From Algibacter pectinivorans (GTDB lineage Bacteria > Bacteroidota > Bacteroidia > Flavobacteriales > Flavobacteriaceae), in contig NZ_FOMI01000002.1 in the NCBI RefSeq assembly GCF_900112595.1, positions 78,690 through 142,689 of the forward strand: a stretch of 64,000 nt of DNA. The letters are read 5' to 3'. How positions within the stretch are numbered: position 1 is the stretch's first letter; each line of letters starts with the position of its first letter. The notes beneath the pieces are model-generated. The model was given only the letters and a program-made list of their open reading frames with translations, was not told where the DNA came from and searched no databases. Position numbers and translations under genes: made by a program. This document shows positions 26,944 to 36,633 of this stretch, one piece after another.

Positions 26944-28302
26944 CTATATTATAAAAGCTACTAAATCTTCTATCTTAGAAATCAATTGAACCTTAATAAG
27001 TGTGTTTTTAAGTGCGATTTTATTGTATTTTGAAACGAAAATAGTAGAAAAACCAAGTTTTTCTGCTTCCAAAATACGTTGCTCTATACGTTGTACTGGT
27101 CTAATTTCTCCGGAGAGTCCAACCTCGGCTGCAAAGCAATAATCATTTTGAAGCGACACATCTTCATTTGAAGATAAAATAGACGCTACAACAGCTAAAT
27201 CTATAGCAGGATCGTCGACAGTAATACCTCCAGTTATGTTTAAAAATACATCTTTAGCCCCTAAACGAAAACCTGCACGTTTTTCTAAAACAGCTAATAA
27301 CATATTTAGTCGTTTGGCGTTAAAACCTGTAGCACTACGTTGTGGAGTTCCATACACTGCTGTACTAACTAAGGCTTGCACCTCTATCATGAGTGGTCGC
27401 ATACCTTCTAAAGTGGCTGCTATAGCATTACCAGAAAGCTCTTTGTCCTTTTTTGAAATTAAAATTTCAGATGGATTTGAAACCTCTCGCAAACCAGACC
27501 CTTGCATTTCATAAATGCCTAACTCGTTGGTAGATCCAAAACGATTTTTATGCGCCCTTAAAATTCTAAATACATGATTTCTATCACCTTCAAATTGCAA
27601 AACAGTATCGACCATGTGTTCTAAAATTTTTGGACCAGCAATATTTCCATCTTTAGTTATATGTCCAATTAACAGCACAGGCGTTGCAGTTTCCTTAGCA
27701 AATTTTATAAGTTCTGTAGTACATTCTTTAATTTGCGAAATACTACCTGCCGAAGACTCCACATAATCACTATGTAAGGTTTGAATAGAATCAATAATTA
27801 CAATATCTGGATTTAAAGCTTCAATTTGCTTAAATATATTCTGCGTTTTTGTTTCTGTTAAAATATAACAGTTACTATTATTAGGGTTAATACGCTCTGC
27901 ACGCATTTTTATTTGTTTTTGGCTTTCTTCGCCAGAAACATACAGTGTTCTATACGGCAATTTCAAGGATACTTGTAGCAAAAGTGTACTTTTACCAATA
28001 CCAGGCTCACCTCCTAATAGGGTTAACGATCCAGAAACAATACCACCACCTAAAACACGATTAAATTCGCCATCAAAAGTATCTAATCGGGCTTCCTTTG
28101 AAGAATCGATTTCATTTATTAATAAAGGAACCGATGCCTTTTTTACTGCGCTTGTTGGTGTTTTCCAATCGCTTTTCTCTGGTTTTTGAATGAGCTCCTC
28201 TACAATGGTATTCCATTCTTTACAGGCATTGCATTGCCCTTGCCATTTAGCGTATTGAGTACCACAATTTTGACAAAAAAAAGTTGTTTTTACTTTAGCC
28301 AT
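26944..28302 (-). CDS. radA: DNA repair protein RadA (Sms)
   Basis: RadA is a RecA-like ATPase that promotes branch migration during recombinational repair. The 452-residue protein has the N-terminal zinc finger (Cys 10, 13, 24 and 27), the Walker A sequence GGEPGIGKST (about 96-105), the RadA-specific KNRFGS motif (HKNRFGSTNELGIYEM) and a C-terminal Lon-protease-like domain (FNAKRLNMLLAVLEKR onwards). Length and order are normal. Its ATG overlaps the stop of the upstream esterase-like gene (TAATG), so it is the last gene of the panC-panD-UPF0104-esterase-radA run. Confidence 0.97.
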   Translation of the reverse strand: MAKVKTTFFCQNCGTQYAKWQGQCNACKEWNTIVEELIQKPEKSDWKTPTSAVKKASVPLLINEIDSSKEARLDTFDGEFNRVLGGGIVSGSLTLLGGEPGIGKSTLLLQVSLKLPYRTLYVSGEESQKQIKMRAERINPNNSNCYILTETKTQNIFKQIEALNPDIVIIDSIQTLHSDYVESSAGSISQIKECTTELIKFAKETATPVLLIGHITKDGNIAGPKILEHMVDTVLQFEGDRNHVFRILRAHKNRFGSTNELGIYEMQGSGLREVSNPSEILISKKDKELSGNAIAATLEGMRPLMIEVQALVSTAVYGTPQRSATGFNAKRLNMLLAVLEKRAGFRLGAKDVFLNITGGITVDDPAIDLAVVASILSSNEDVSLQNDYCFAAEVGLSGEIRPVQRIEQRILEAEKLGFSTIFVSKYNKIALKNTLIKVQLISKIEDLVAFII

Positions 28303-29453
28303 TAATACCCAAAATCTGATTTTATTAAATCTGCTTTTTCCAGCATTAAATCCTTTGTAAGTCCCGCAATTTCCTCTAAGGTATAGGCCGATTGATAGGT
28401 GCGCATAGCCTTTTTAGGCTCGCCCGTTTCTTCGTAAAAACGCGCAATATAATAAGTGCCTAAAAGCGTCTCTGGGTAAGCTTTTCTTGCCATTTTACCT
28501 AACTCCTCGTAGTATTCGTATAATTCGTTTTTTTCGATGGCTGCAGAAATGGCTTTAAAATCGTTTAGTAAAATCTTTTTGTCTATTCCGAATAAATCTG
28601 AAATTGACTGATATTTTTCTTGAAGATACACTACTGGCGAAATCTCTAATTCCAGAATAACCTCTTTATACTCCTTTTTAGAAATAGGCTGAAACACTTT
28701 AAAAATGCCCTCTATAGCACTTGGTATAGCATGGGTTGGTACCGAATAATGCGATGGGCCATCAAAACTATCAAAACTGAAATCTACATTATCATTATCA
28801 ATACCGGATAGATCTGTATTTAGTGCTTCAGTCATTTCTTTTACAGATTTCGCATCGTTATTAGTATTTGCTAAATAGTAAAACGTTTTAGTTTGAGTTT
28901 TAGCCAAGGCTTCTGGAAGATACTCTATCATTTGTGGCGCTAAATTTGGGCTTACAGAAATATAAGCTTTAAATAAGGGCTGTGGTTTTAATAAGTAATA
29001 GTTAATAAAATTAGCCGTTTCGCCATGTCCAACAGCAACCCTAAAATTACCTACTCTGTATTTTTTTTCTAAATGAGCCATTAATTCCATGCCTATAAAC
29101 TCGAAAAAAGCGGCACCCGTTTCAATAGGTAACGAGTTTTGTTCAGAGTATAAGCAATCGTCAAACCGTTTACCGCCTTGATTAACTCCAACTACAATAG
29201 CTTCGGGCATATCTTCCCAGTAAGAAAAATAATCAACATTTCCCGCTACGGCTTCAAACATATAATCTCCATCTAACACAACAAATACTGGATATGTTTT
29301 TTTGGTATCTGAATTATAACCTCTAGGTAATTGCACTTTAATTTGGCGCTCTTCTCCTAATTTTAACGAATTAATTGTTTCGTACTTAACTTGTGCTTCT
29401 AATAGATTACTAGCTACAACCAATAACAAAAAGAAAGTAATAGTCTTTTTCAT
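28302..29453 (-). CDS. Esterase-D-like alpha/beta-hydrolase protein lacking the nucleophile Ser, with TPR-like C-terminus
   Basis: A 383-residue exported protein (signal peptide to about 20, ending NLLEAQ). Residues 30-260 match the putative-esterase alpha/beta fold: YPVFVVLDGDYMFEAVAGN, a helix, then the nucleophile elbow and a late His in GPSHYSVPTHA. The elbow reads VAVGHGETA where relatives have G-H-S-x-G, so Gly replaces the catalytic Ser; the codon is clearly GGC. Residues about 265-383 are helical, with a tetratricopeptide-like pair (GTYYIARFYEETGEPKKAM). The protein may be a non-catalytic binding member of the family. It overlaps radA by one base and follows the UPF0104 gene by 72 bases. 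Confidence 0.8.
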   Translation of the reverse strand: MKKTITFFLLLVVASNLLEAQVKYETINSLKLGEERQIKVQLPRGYNSDTKKTYPVFVVLDGDYMFEAVAGNVDYFSYWEDMPEAIVVGVNQGGKRFDDCLYSEQNSLPIETGAAFFEFIGMELMAHLEKKYRVGNFRVAVGHGETANFINYYLLKPQPLFKAYISVSPNLAPQMIEYLPEALAKTQTKTFYYLANTNNDAKSVKEMTEALNTDLSGIDNDNVDFSFDSFDGPSHYSVPTHAIPSAIEGIFKVFQPISKKEYKEVILELEISPVVYLQEKYQSISDLFGIDKKILLNDFKAISAAIEKNELYEYYEELGKMARKAYPETLLGTYYIARFYEETGEPKKAMRTYQSAYTLEEIAGLTKDLMLEKADLIKSDFGY

Positions 29454-29525
29454 TTTAAAAAGATTTGAGATTTAATAATGGCAAGGTAAGAAATTATAAA
29501 GAGAGAATAAAGGCAAATTCTAAGC

Positions 29526-30491
29526 CTAGGCTGACTCTTTGTTTCGGTTAAAAATAGGTAAATAGATAAGCGAAAACCCGCCAAAAACAATAATTAACAA
29601 GGTTTGGGCCGACCAAATTATCCAACCTAAAGCACGACTAGGGTCTTCGGGAATAAAAAACAAAGAGGTAAACACTAAAACAATGGCTTCTGGATATGAA
29701 CCTATACCACCATTTGTTGCAGCAATACTAAAACTAGCTGCTATAAACCCAATTAAAACCGCTGCAAATGGAATATCACTCATTTCTTGTACCGAAAATG
29801 TTGTTACATAAAACATAAGCACATACATGGTCCAGATAAATAGTGTATGAAAAATAAAGGCCCATTTTTTCTTCATTTTAAAAATACTTAAAACACCTTC
29901 AACCAATCCACTAACAAAACCTTTAATTTTTAAAGCTATTTTAGAAGTACTTCTATTTACAAATCTTAAAAACAGAAATACTACAACCAAAAGCACAGCA
30001 AAAGCCATTACTATTTTGGTTGGGTTAAATTTTTCTACTAAAAAGCCATATATAAAATCGAACTGAAGAAAAAGCGTTACAGCTATTATACCAAGCATCA
30101 CAATTAAATCGGCAAGACGTTCGGCAACAATAGTTCCAAAACCTTTCTCAAAAGGAACACCTTCGTAATTTGTTAGTATTGATGCCCTTGCAACCTCGCC
30201 AGCTCTAGGAATGGTATAATTTATTAAATAGGTGGCAAAAACAGCCATAATACTATTACCAAACTTTATTTTATAACCTAAAGGCTCTAACTGAAACTGC
30301 CAACGGTAAGCTCTAGACAAATGACTAAGCAACCCAAAGAACATCCCTAAAACAATATAAGTGTATTCTGCTTTTTTAAAATACTTTATTAATTCGCTAA
30401 TAGAAATTTGTGATAGAGAATACCAAACTAAAAAAACTCCCAATAATAATGGGAGTGCAATTTTTAATATGTTCTTTGTTTTTTTTTTCAA
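29526..30491 (-). CDS. Lysylphosphatidylglycerol synthetase-type transmembrane protein (UPF0104)
   Basis: A 321-residue inner-membrane protein with about eight hydrophobic segments, of the family PF03706 that forms the flippase-like half of MprF and occurs alone in many bacteria. Family-like stretches are RAYRWQFQLEPLGYKI, YLINYTIPRAGEVARA (the conserved P-R-x-G-E region), GTIVAERLADL and TNGGIGSYPEAIV. No aminoacyl-transferase domain is attached, so lipid lysinylation is not implied; lipid or polyprenyl-phosphate transport is possible. It begins three bases after panD and is probably co-transcribed. The substrate is unknown. Confidence 0.88.
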   Translation of the reverse strand: MKKKTKNILKIALPLLLGVFLVWYSLSQISISELIKYFKKAEYTYIVLGMFFGLLSHLSRAYRWQFQLEPLGYKIKFGNSIMAVFATYLINYTIPRAGEVARASILTNYEGVPFEKGFGTIVAERLADLIVMLGIIAVTLFLQFDFIYGFLVEKFNPTKIVMAFAVLLVVVFLFLRFVNRSTSKIALKIKGFVSGLVEGVLSIFKMKKKWAFIFHTLFIWTMYVLMFYVTTFSVQEMSDIPFAAVLIGFIAASFSIAATNGGIGSYPEAIVLVFTSLFFIPEDPSRALGWIIWSAQTLLIIVFGGFSLIYLPIFNRNKESA

Positions 30492-30494
30492 TAG

Positions 30495-30845
30495 CTATTT
30501 TAATAGATTAGTTGCCTCGTCTGGGAATACTAAAGAGGGTTTAAAAACCTTAGCCTCTTCAATATCCATAAAAGCATAGGTAATAAGAATTAATGTATCG
30601 CCCACCGCTACTTTTCTAGCCGCAGCCCCGTTTAAAGTTATTTCTCCACTATGTCTAGGCCCAGGTATACAATAGGTTTCTAAGCGCTCGCCATTGTCGT
30701 TATTAACAATTTGTACTTTCTCGCCTTGAATAATATTGGCAGCGTCCATTAAGTCTTCGTCAATAGTAATACTACCTATATAGTTAAGTTCTGCACCTGT
30801 GCATTTAACTCTATGAATCTTAGATTTTACGACTTGAATTTGCAT
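30495..30845 (-). CDS. panD: Aspartate 1-decarboxylase precursor
   Basis: PanD makes beta-alanine from aspartate for pantothenate and coenzyme A synthesis. The 116-residue proenzyme keeps the self-processing site Gly24-Ser25 (NYIGSITID), where cleavage creates the pyruvoyl cofactor. Lys9 ([12 protein letters not shown]), Tyr58 ([11 protein letters not shown]) and the NGAAAR motif are present. The length is typical. The gene follows panC by 13 bases on the same strand, which puts the two beta-alanine-dependent steps in one operon. Confidence 0.97.
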   Translation of the reverse strand: MQIQVVKSKIHRVKCTGAELNYIGSITIDEDLMDAANIIQGEKVQIVNNDNGERLETYCIPGPRHSGEITLNGAAARKVAVGDTLILITYAFMDIEEAKVFKPSLVFPDEATNLLK

Positions 30846-30858
30846 ATTACAAAGGTAA

Positions 30859-31710
30859 TTAATTTAAAGCGATATTATCAATAAGTCTAATATCGTTAGC
30901 ATATACAGCTATAAATGCTCTATATTTTTTGGTTTTAGATTTTCGTTTTACTGGTTTTAAGGTATCGATGTCTGATATTAAAAAATATTCTAATTCAAGG
31001 ATATCATGTTTATCAAACTGCTCATAAACCCATTCCGTTACTTTAGTAGCACTTTTTGTGCCAAATTTTTCTTTGGCAGCTTTTAAGGTTTTATAAATAA
31101 AAGGCGCAGCCTCCTTATACTCCGGACTAAGCCTTGTATTGCGGGAACTCATGGCTAACCCATTAGATTCTCTATGAATTTCGCAACCCACAATTTGCAC
31201 AGGTATATCGTGCTTTTCAACTAATTTTTTAATAATCGCTAACTGCTGAAAATCTTTTTCTCCAAAATAAGCCCTATGAGGTTTTACAATATCGAAAAAA
31301 CGTTTTACAATAGTCCCCACGCCATCAAAATGACCATGCCTAAACCTGCCTTCCATTTCAAACTCCAACCCGTCGAAATCGAAATTTTGAGACACCGTAT
31401 TACCGCCATACATATCCTCTACCGTAGGCGCATAAACCACTATGCTATTTGGGCTTACAGTTTTTAACAAAGCCACATCTTGCTCCAATGTTCTAGGATA
31501 TTTTAGCAAATCGTCTTTATTATCAAACTGTGTAGGATTTACAAAAATACTAACCACAACCTTATCATTTTCTGCTAATGCTTTTTTAACTAATTGCAAA
31601 TGTCCTTCATGCAACGCGCCCATAGTGGGCACCATACCAACGGTTAGCTTTTTAGCCTTAAAACCATCAATAGCACATGTAATTTGTTGTTTATCTGAGT
31701 AAATTTCCAC
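30859..31710 (-). CDS. panC: Pantothenate synthetase
   Basis: PanC condenses pantoate and beta-alanine with ATP to give pantothenate. The 283-residue protein has the class I-like motif [13 protein letters not shown] with H34-x-x-H37, the substrate loop [11 protein letters not shown], the dimer/active-site stretch [10 protein letters not shown] and the KMSKS-equivalent [11 protein letters not shown]. It heads the operon with panD. A perfect TAnnTTTG box on the minus strand (31735-31742) lies 25 bases before the ATG, which implies a very short leader. Confidence 0.97.
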   Translation of the reverse strand: MEIYSDKQQITCAIDGFKAKKLTVGMVPTMGALHEGHLQLVKKALAENDKVVVSIFVNPTQFDNKDDLLKYPRTLEQDVALLKTVSPNSIVVYAPTVEDMYGGNTVSQNFDFDGLEFEMEGRFRHGHFDGVGTIVKRFFDIVKPHRAYFGEKDFQQLAIIKKLVEKHDIPVQIVGCEIHRESNGLAMSSRNTRLSPEYKEAAPFIYKTLKAAKEKFGTKSATKVTEWVYEQFDKHDILELEYFLISDIDTLKPVKRKSKTKKYRAFIAVYANDIRLIDNIALN

Positions 31711-31734
31711 TATTTAATAAAAAATTAACGGGTG

Positions 31735-31742
31735 CAAACTTA
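31735..31742 (-). promoter_or_regulatory. -7 box of the panC operon
   Basis: Minus strand TAAGTTTG fits TAnnTTTG. The -33 element is weak. It is back to back with the box at 31774-31781 that serves the divergent gene. Confidence 0.5.
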
Positions 31743-31773
31743 AGATTTTACAAGCAATTAGCATAAAATTTTG

Positions 31774-31781
31774 TACTTTTG
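31774..31781 (+). promoter_or_regulatory. -7 box of the GT5-like / DUF4270 unit
   Basis: TACTTTTG fits TAnnTTTG. It is 128 bases before the ATG at 31909, leaving a leader of about 120 bases with no clear hairpin. Confidence 0.5.
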
Positions 31782-31908
31782 CGTGTTTTTTATTTTGAAA
31801 TTTCAAAAGAAGAACCACTTTGCGGCAGGCTTTTTAAAGTTCTCATTTCAAAAAAAGAAAACACTAATTGCTATTATAGAGCTATTTTAAGTCAACAAAA
31901 ACAAACAT

Positions 31909-32727
31909 ATGAAAGATAAGAGGATATTATATGTATCATCTGAAGTAGTACCTTATTTACCAGAAACCGAGATTTCTTCAGCTTCTTTTGAAGCACCGAG
32001 ATTGGTAAATCAACAAGGCGGTCAAATAAGAATTTTTATGCCTAGATATGGAAACATTAACGAAAGAAGGCATCAATTACACGAAGTTATCCGATTATCA
32101 GGTATAAATTTAGTGATTAACGATTTAGATATGCCTCTTATTATAAAAGTGGCTTCTATACCAAAAGAGCGTATTCAGGTATATTTTATTGATAACGATG
32201 AGTATTTTAAAAGAAAAGCCACATTAACAGATGAAGATGGTAAACTGTTTTCTGATAACGATGAGCGCGCTATTTTCTTTGCCAAAGGTGTTATTGAAAC
32301 TGTTAAAAAATTAAACTGGGCACCAGATATTATTCACGTTCATGGTTGGCTAGCCTCTTTATTGCCACTTTACCTAAAACAATACTACAAAGACGAACCT
32401 TTATTTAACGAAAGTAAAATAGTTACCTCTATTTACAATCAAAGCTTTGAAGGTACGTTAAATACAGATATGGTTAATAAAATTAAGTTTGATAATATTG
32501 AAGAGGATGCTATAAAAACCTTAGTAGAGCCATCATACAATAGCTTAATGAAAGTGGCTATTGATTACTCTGATGCTTTAATTGTAGGCTCTGAAAACAT
32601 TCCTGAAGAATTAGACACTTATTTAAAAGCCGCAGACAAACCTATTTTAGAATATAAAAGTAAAGATGAATTTGGCGAAGCTTATACTACTTTTTTTAAC
32701 GAAAGTGTTTTAGGCAGTTCCAATTAA
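31909..32727 (+). CDS. Short glycogen/starch-synthase-like (GT5 N-domain) protein, probably non-catalytic
   Basis: A 272-residue protein matching only the N-terminal Rossmann half of glycogen synthase: the start ILYVSSEVVPY, the region QIRIFMPRYGNI and PDIIHVHGWLASLLPLYLK. The ADP-glucose-binding K-x-G-G-L motif that should follow the first strand is replaced by LPETEISSASF. The H-x-H-D-W signature is HVHGW. The whole C-terminal donor-binding domain is absent. A frameshift is unlikely, because the frame ends cleanly and the DUF4270 gene starts 18 bases later. I regard it as a Bacteroidota-specific derivative with a structural or regulatory role, and the label glycogen synthase as misleading. 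Confidence 0.82.
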   Translation: MKDKRILYVSSEVVPYLPETEISSASFEAPRLVNQQGGQIRIFMPRYGNINERRHQLHEVIRLSGINLVINDLDMPLIIKVASIPKERIQVYFIDNDEYFKRKATLTDEDGKLFSDNDERAIFFAKGVIETVKKLNWAPDIIHVHGWLASLLPLYLKQYYKDEPLFNESKIVTSIYNQSFEGTLNTDMVNKIKFDNIEEDAIKTLVEPSYNSLMKVAIDYSDALIVGSENIPEELDTYLKAADKPILEYKSKDEFGEAYTTFFNESVLGSSN

Positions 32728-32745
32728 TTCATTAAGTATTACTAT

Positions 32746-34431
32746 ATGAAAAACACATTTAAAGCCCTTAAAATTACCTTCTTTTCACTTTTATTCTTAA
32801 CTTCTTTGGTAGGATGCGAAAAAGATTTTAGTATTATAGAAAGCGATGTACTCGGGGAAGGAAACGCAAATTTTTTAACTAGCACAGACTCTATACCGGT
32901 AATAGCCTATAATAAAAAACTAAACGCACTACAGGTTAACAATCTAGAATCCAATTTGTTAGGTGTTTTTAAAGATCCAGAATACGGAACCACTACAGCT
33001 AGCATCGTAACACAATTAGAACCCGTTTTAGAGGATGTAGACTTTGGTCTTAACCCTGTTGTAGAACAAGTAGTAATTAATATCCCATATTTTAGTACAC
33101 CTATTGGCATTGATGATAATGGTAATACTACATACCAATTGGATTCGGTTTACGGCAACACCACCAAACCCATAAAATTATCCATCTACAGAAGCAACTA
33201 TTTTTTAAATGATACCGATGCTTCTGGCCAAGAAATAACTACGCAAAATTTTTACTCGAATGCTTCTAGCACAACAAACTCAGTGTTTAATGGAAGAACA
33301 ACCATTAATTTTGACGACCATATCCTTGAAGAAATTTTATCGGAAAACACCTTTACGCCAAGTAGCGCTGCAACCGTAGTAATAACAAATGAAGGTGCAG
33401 ATAATGAAACCAGAACCTATTCGGAACCGGCTTTTAGAAAAGAATTAGATAATGAGTTTTGGCAAAATACAATAGTTGCAAAAAGTGGAGAATTAGAACT
33501 AAGTAACGAAAATCAATTTAAAAACTACTTTCGAGGGCTATATTTTAAAGCAGAACCTATAGATGACACTAACGACGGAAGCATGTTTTTAGTTAATTTA
33601 GAATCTACAAACGCTACCATTACCATAACTTATGCAAATGGAGAAGATAATGCAAGAGTTGATAACACGTACACTTTAAGATTTACAGGAAATAAATTAA
33701 ATACTTTTATAAACGATTTTGAAACTACGCTAGTTGATGGCGATAACGTTAATGGAGATACAAACCTATATTTAAAAGGAATGGAAGGCTCTATGGCCGT
33801 TGTAGATTTATTTGGAACAGAAGATCTTGACGGAAATTCTATACCAGATAATTTAGATACACTATTAAAAACGTATAGAAAAACAGATGAAAATGGCGAC
33901 TTTATTAAAGATGAAGACAACAATTACGTTTTAAAAAGGCTAATTAACGAAGCGCATTTAGAAATATACGAAAATGACTCTAAAGTTATAAATACATTAA
34001 ACGATAATGGTGATGAATATCACAAATATGATCGTATCTATGCCTACGATATTAAGAACAACATCCCAACAATTGATTATTTAGTAGACCCTACCGAAAG
34101 TAACAACGCACTTAATTCTAAAATTATAAGCCTAGGTCAAAGAAATATAACAAGTAATCAAGAAGTTAATTACAAAGTACGACTAACAGAGCACCTAAAT
34201 AATATTATTCAAAACGATTCTACCAATTACAACATTGGATTGGTAATTTCTAACAATGTTAATTATACTAATAATTCCGAGATTTTAAATAGTTCAGATA
34301 ATATAACCTCTGTTCCTTCAGCTTCAATTATAACACCACGAGGAACAATATTATACGGTAGCAATAACACTTTAGAGGAAAACAAAAGACTAAAATTAAA
34401 AATATTTTTTACCGAAATCAAAGTGAATTAA
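32746..34431 (+). CDS. DUF4270-family outer-membrane lipoprotein
   Basis: A 561-residue predicted lipoprotein: hydrophobic signal, then lipobox SLVGC with Cys near 24, followed by an acidic stretch (EKDF). The rest is beta-rich, starting with the DUF4270-like region IPVIAYNKKLNALQVNN and LLGVFKDPEYGTTTASIVTQL minus its last residue. Function unknown. It starts 18 bases after the GT5-like gene and precedes glmS by 131 bases, an order that seems conserved in flavobacteria. A place in the cell envelope is supported by the lipobox; any tie to amino-sugar supply through glmS is inference. Confidence 0.82.
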   Translation: MKNTFKALKITFFSLLFLTSLVGCEKDFSIIESDVLGEGNANFLTSTDSIPVIAYNKKLNALQVNNLESNLLGVFKDPEYGTTTASIVTQLEPVLEDVDFGLNPVVEQVVINIPYFSTPIGIDDNGNTTYQLDSVYGNTTKPIKLSIYRSNYFLNDTDASGQEITTQNFYSNASSTTNSVFNGRTTINFDDHILEEILSENTFTPSSAATVVITNEGADNETRTYSEPAFRKELDNEFWQNTIVAKSGELELSNENQFKNYFRGLYFKAEPIDDTNDGSMFLVNLESTNATITITYANGEDNARVDNTYTLRFTGNKLNTFINDFETTLVDGDNVNGDTNLYLKGMEGSMAVVDLFGTEDLDGNSIPDNLDTLLKTYRKTDENGDFIKDEDNNYVLKRLINEAHLEIYENDSKVINTLNDNGDEYHKYDRIYAYDIKNNIPTIDYLVDPTESNNALNSKIISLGQRNITSNQEVNYKVRLTEHLNNIIQNDSTNYNIGLVISNNVNYTNNSEILNSSDNITSVPSASIITPRGTILYGSNNTLEENKRLKLKIFFTEIKVN

Positions 34432-34562
34432 CAAATAATAAACCATCAACATTGATTTTAAACGTGAAAATAGATTAGTTCACATAATAATTATCTTTTA
34501 TAAATATATATTTTCCATATTTGCTACTAATAATTTTAATCCCAAAATCAAATTAAAAAATC

Positions 34563-36416
34563 ATGTGTGGAATTGTTGGATATATTGGACCACGAGAAGC
34601 TTACCCTATTGTAATCGAAGGACTTAAACGTCTAGAATACAGAGGCTACGATAGTGCAGGAATTGCATTGTTTGATGGTACAAATCTAAAAGTATCAAAA
34701 ACAAAAGGAAAAGTAGCCGATTTAGAAACAAGAGCTACTCAAGAAATTTCCAAAACAGGAAATGTTGGAATTGGACATACACGTTGGGCAACACATGGTG
34801 TTCCAAACGACGTTAACTCGCATCCACATCTTTCTAATTCTGGTGATCTAGTAATTATTCATAATGGAATAATTGAAAATTACGATGCTCTTAAACAAGA
34901 ATTAATTAAAAGAGGCTACACTTTTCAATCTGATACAGATACAGAAGTACTAATCAACTTAATAGAAGATGTTAAAAAACAAGAAGGCGTAAAGCTTGGA
35001 AAAGCAGTTCAAATAGCACTAAATCAAGTTATTGGTGCATACGCTATTGCTGTTTTCGATAAAAACAAACCTGAAGAAGTTGTAGTAGCTCGTTTAGGAA
35101 GTCCACTTGCTATTGGTATTGGTAAAAATGAAGACGAATTTTTTATTGCAAGTGACGCCTCACCTTTTATAGAATATACTAAAAATGCTATTTATCTTGA
35201 AGATGAAGAAATGGCCGTTATTAGGTTTCACAAAGGTGTAAAAGTTAGAAAAATTAAAGACGACACATTAGTAGACACCTACATACAAGAGCTTCAATTA
35301 AATTTAGAGCAGATCGAAAAAGGTGGATACGACCATTTCATGCTAAAAGAAATACACGAACAACCAAAAGCGATAACAGATACTTATAGAGGTAGACTTT
35401 TAAGAAACGAAGCCATAATAAAAATGGCAGGAGTGGAAGATAACATGAAAAAGTTTCTTAACGCCAACCGTATTATTATAGTAGCCTGCGGAACATCATG
35501 GCATGCAGGACTAGTTGCCGAATATATTTTTGAAGATTTAGCACGTATTCCGGTAGAAGTAGAATACGCCTCAGAATTTAGATACCGAAACCCTGTAATA
35601 AGAGAAGACGACATAGTAATTGCCATTTCTCAATCTGGAGAAACTGCCGATACATTAGCCGCCATAAAATTAGCAAAATCTAAAGGGGCTTTTGTATTTG
35701 GTGTTTGTAATGTTGTAGGCTCTTCAATATCTAGAGAGTCTCATGCTGGTGCATATACACATGCTGGCCCAGAAATTGGTGTAGCATCAACAAAAGCTTT
35801 TACAACGCAAATAACAGTTCTAACTTTAATTGCATTAAGACTGGCCAGAGCTAAAGGAACCATTACAAGTTCAGATTTTCGTCAGCATTTATTAGAGCTA
35901 GAAATGATTCCTAAAAAAGTAGAAAAAGCACTACAATCAGATAACAATATAAAAATCATTTCGGATGCATATAAAAACGTTAGTAACTTTTTATATTTAG
36001 GACGTGGCTACAATTTCCCTGTAGCACTAGAAGGCGCACTTAAATTAAAAGAAATTTCATATATACATGCCGAAGGATACCCTGCAGCAGAAATGAAACA
36101 CGGCCCAATTGCCTTAATAGATGAAAATATGCCTATTGTTGTTATTGCTACCAAAAAAGGACATTATGAAAAAGTAGTAAGCAATATTCAAGAAATTAAA
36201 TCTAGAAAAGGAAAAATTATTGGAATCGTAACCGAAGGTGACGTTCAAGTTAAAAATCTAGCAGACCATGTTATTGAAGTTCCAGAAACGTTAGAATCAC
36301 TTACCCCACTGCTAACTACAATTCCATTGCAACTTTTGTCCTACCATATAGCCGTAATGCTAAATAAAAATGTAGATCAACCAAGAAACTTAGCTAAATC
36401 AGTTACGGTAGAGTAA
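34563..36416 (+). CDS. glmS: Glutamine--fructose-6-phosphate aminotransferase (isomerizing)
   Basis: GlmS makes glucosamine-6-phosphate from fructose-6-phosphate and glutamine, the first step to UDP-GlcNAc for peptidoglycan and lipid A. The 617-residue protein begins MCGIVGYIG, with Cys2 the N-terminal nucleophile of the glutaminase domain. It shows GHTRWATHG and HNGIIENY in that domain, then two SIS isomerase domains with ACGTSWHAG and AISQSGETADT and the C-terminal NLAKSVTVE. No glmS ribozyme-like structure was seen in the 131-base leader. A hairpin follows the gene. Confidence 0.97.
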   Translation: MCGIVGYIGPREAYPIVIEGLKRLEYRGYDSAGIALFDGTNLKVSKTKGKVADLETRATQEISKTGNVGIGHTRWATHGVPNDVNSHPHLSNSGDLVIIHNGIIENYDALKQELIKRGYTFQSDTDTEVLINLIEDVKKQEGVKLGKAVQIALNQVIGAYAIAVFDKNKPEEVVVARLGSPLAIGIGKNEDEFFIASDASPFIEYTKNAIYLEDEEMAVIRFHKGVKVRKIKDDTLVDTYIQELQLNLEQIEKGGYDHFMLKEIHEQPKAITDTYRGRLLRNEAIIKMAGVEDNMKKFLNANRIIIVACGTSWHAGLVAEYIFEDLARIPVEVEYASEFRYRNPVIREDDIVIAISQSGETADTLAAIKLAKSKGAFVFGVCNVVGSSISRESHAGAYTHAGPEIGVASTKAFTTQITVLTLIALRLARAKGTITSSDFRQHLLELEMIPKKVEKALQSDNNIKIISDAYKNVSNFLYLGRGYNFPVALEGALKLKEISYIHAEGYPAAEMKHGPIALIDENMPIVVIATKKGHYEKVVSNIQEIKSRKGKIIGIVTEGDVQVKNLADHVIEVPETLESLTPLLTTIPLQLLSYHIAVMLNKNVDQPRNLAKSVTVE

Positions 36417-36446
36417 AAAAACATATTCTTTGTAAACACATTGAAA

Positions 36447-36477
36447 AATTTCCATGCTTAGCCAAAGCATGGAAATT
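36447..36477. terminator. Hairpin downstream of glmS
   Basis: AATTTCCATGC (36447-36457) is the exact reverse complement of GCATGGAAATT (36467-36477), with a nine-base loop. The T-run begins only about 15 bases later, so it is a probable but not ideal intrinsic terminator. Confidence 0.6.
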
Positions 36478-36633
36478 CTAGTTTTAAAGCCTTTTTTTTA
36501 AAAATTTAATAATAAATACATACTTTTTTTGCTAAAATATACTATGCGTGCATAATTTTTTATATTTTTATACACTTGCATTATATAATATTTATATATT
36601 ATCTTGTTATTAAACTAAAACTTTAAAAAATAA

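Noticed and set aside
34432-34562. glmS ribozyme in the glmS leader
   Set aside because: The 131-base leader is very AT-rich and shows none of the conserved core pairings; glmS ribozymes are mainly found in Gram-positive bacteria.
31909-36416. A glycogen metabolism operon around the GT5-like gene
   Set aside because: No glgB, glgC or glgP is present, and the GT5-like protein lacks the ADP-glucose-binding motif and the second domain.
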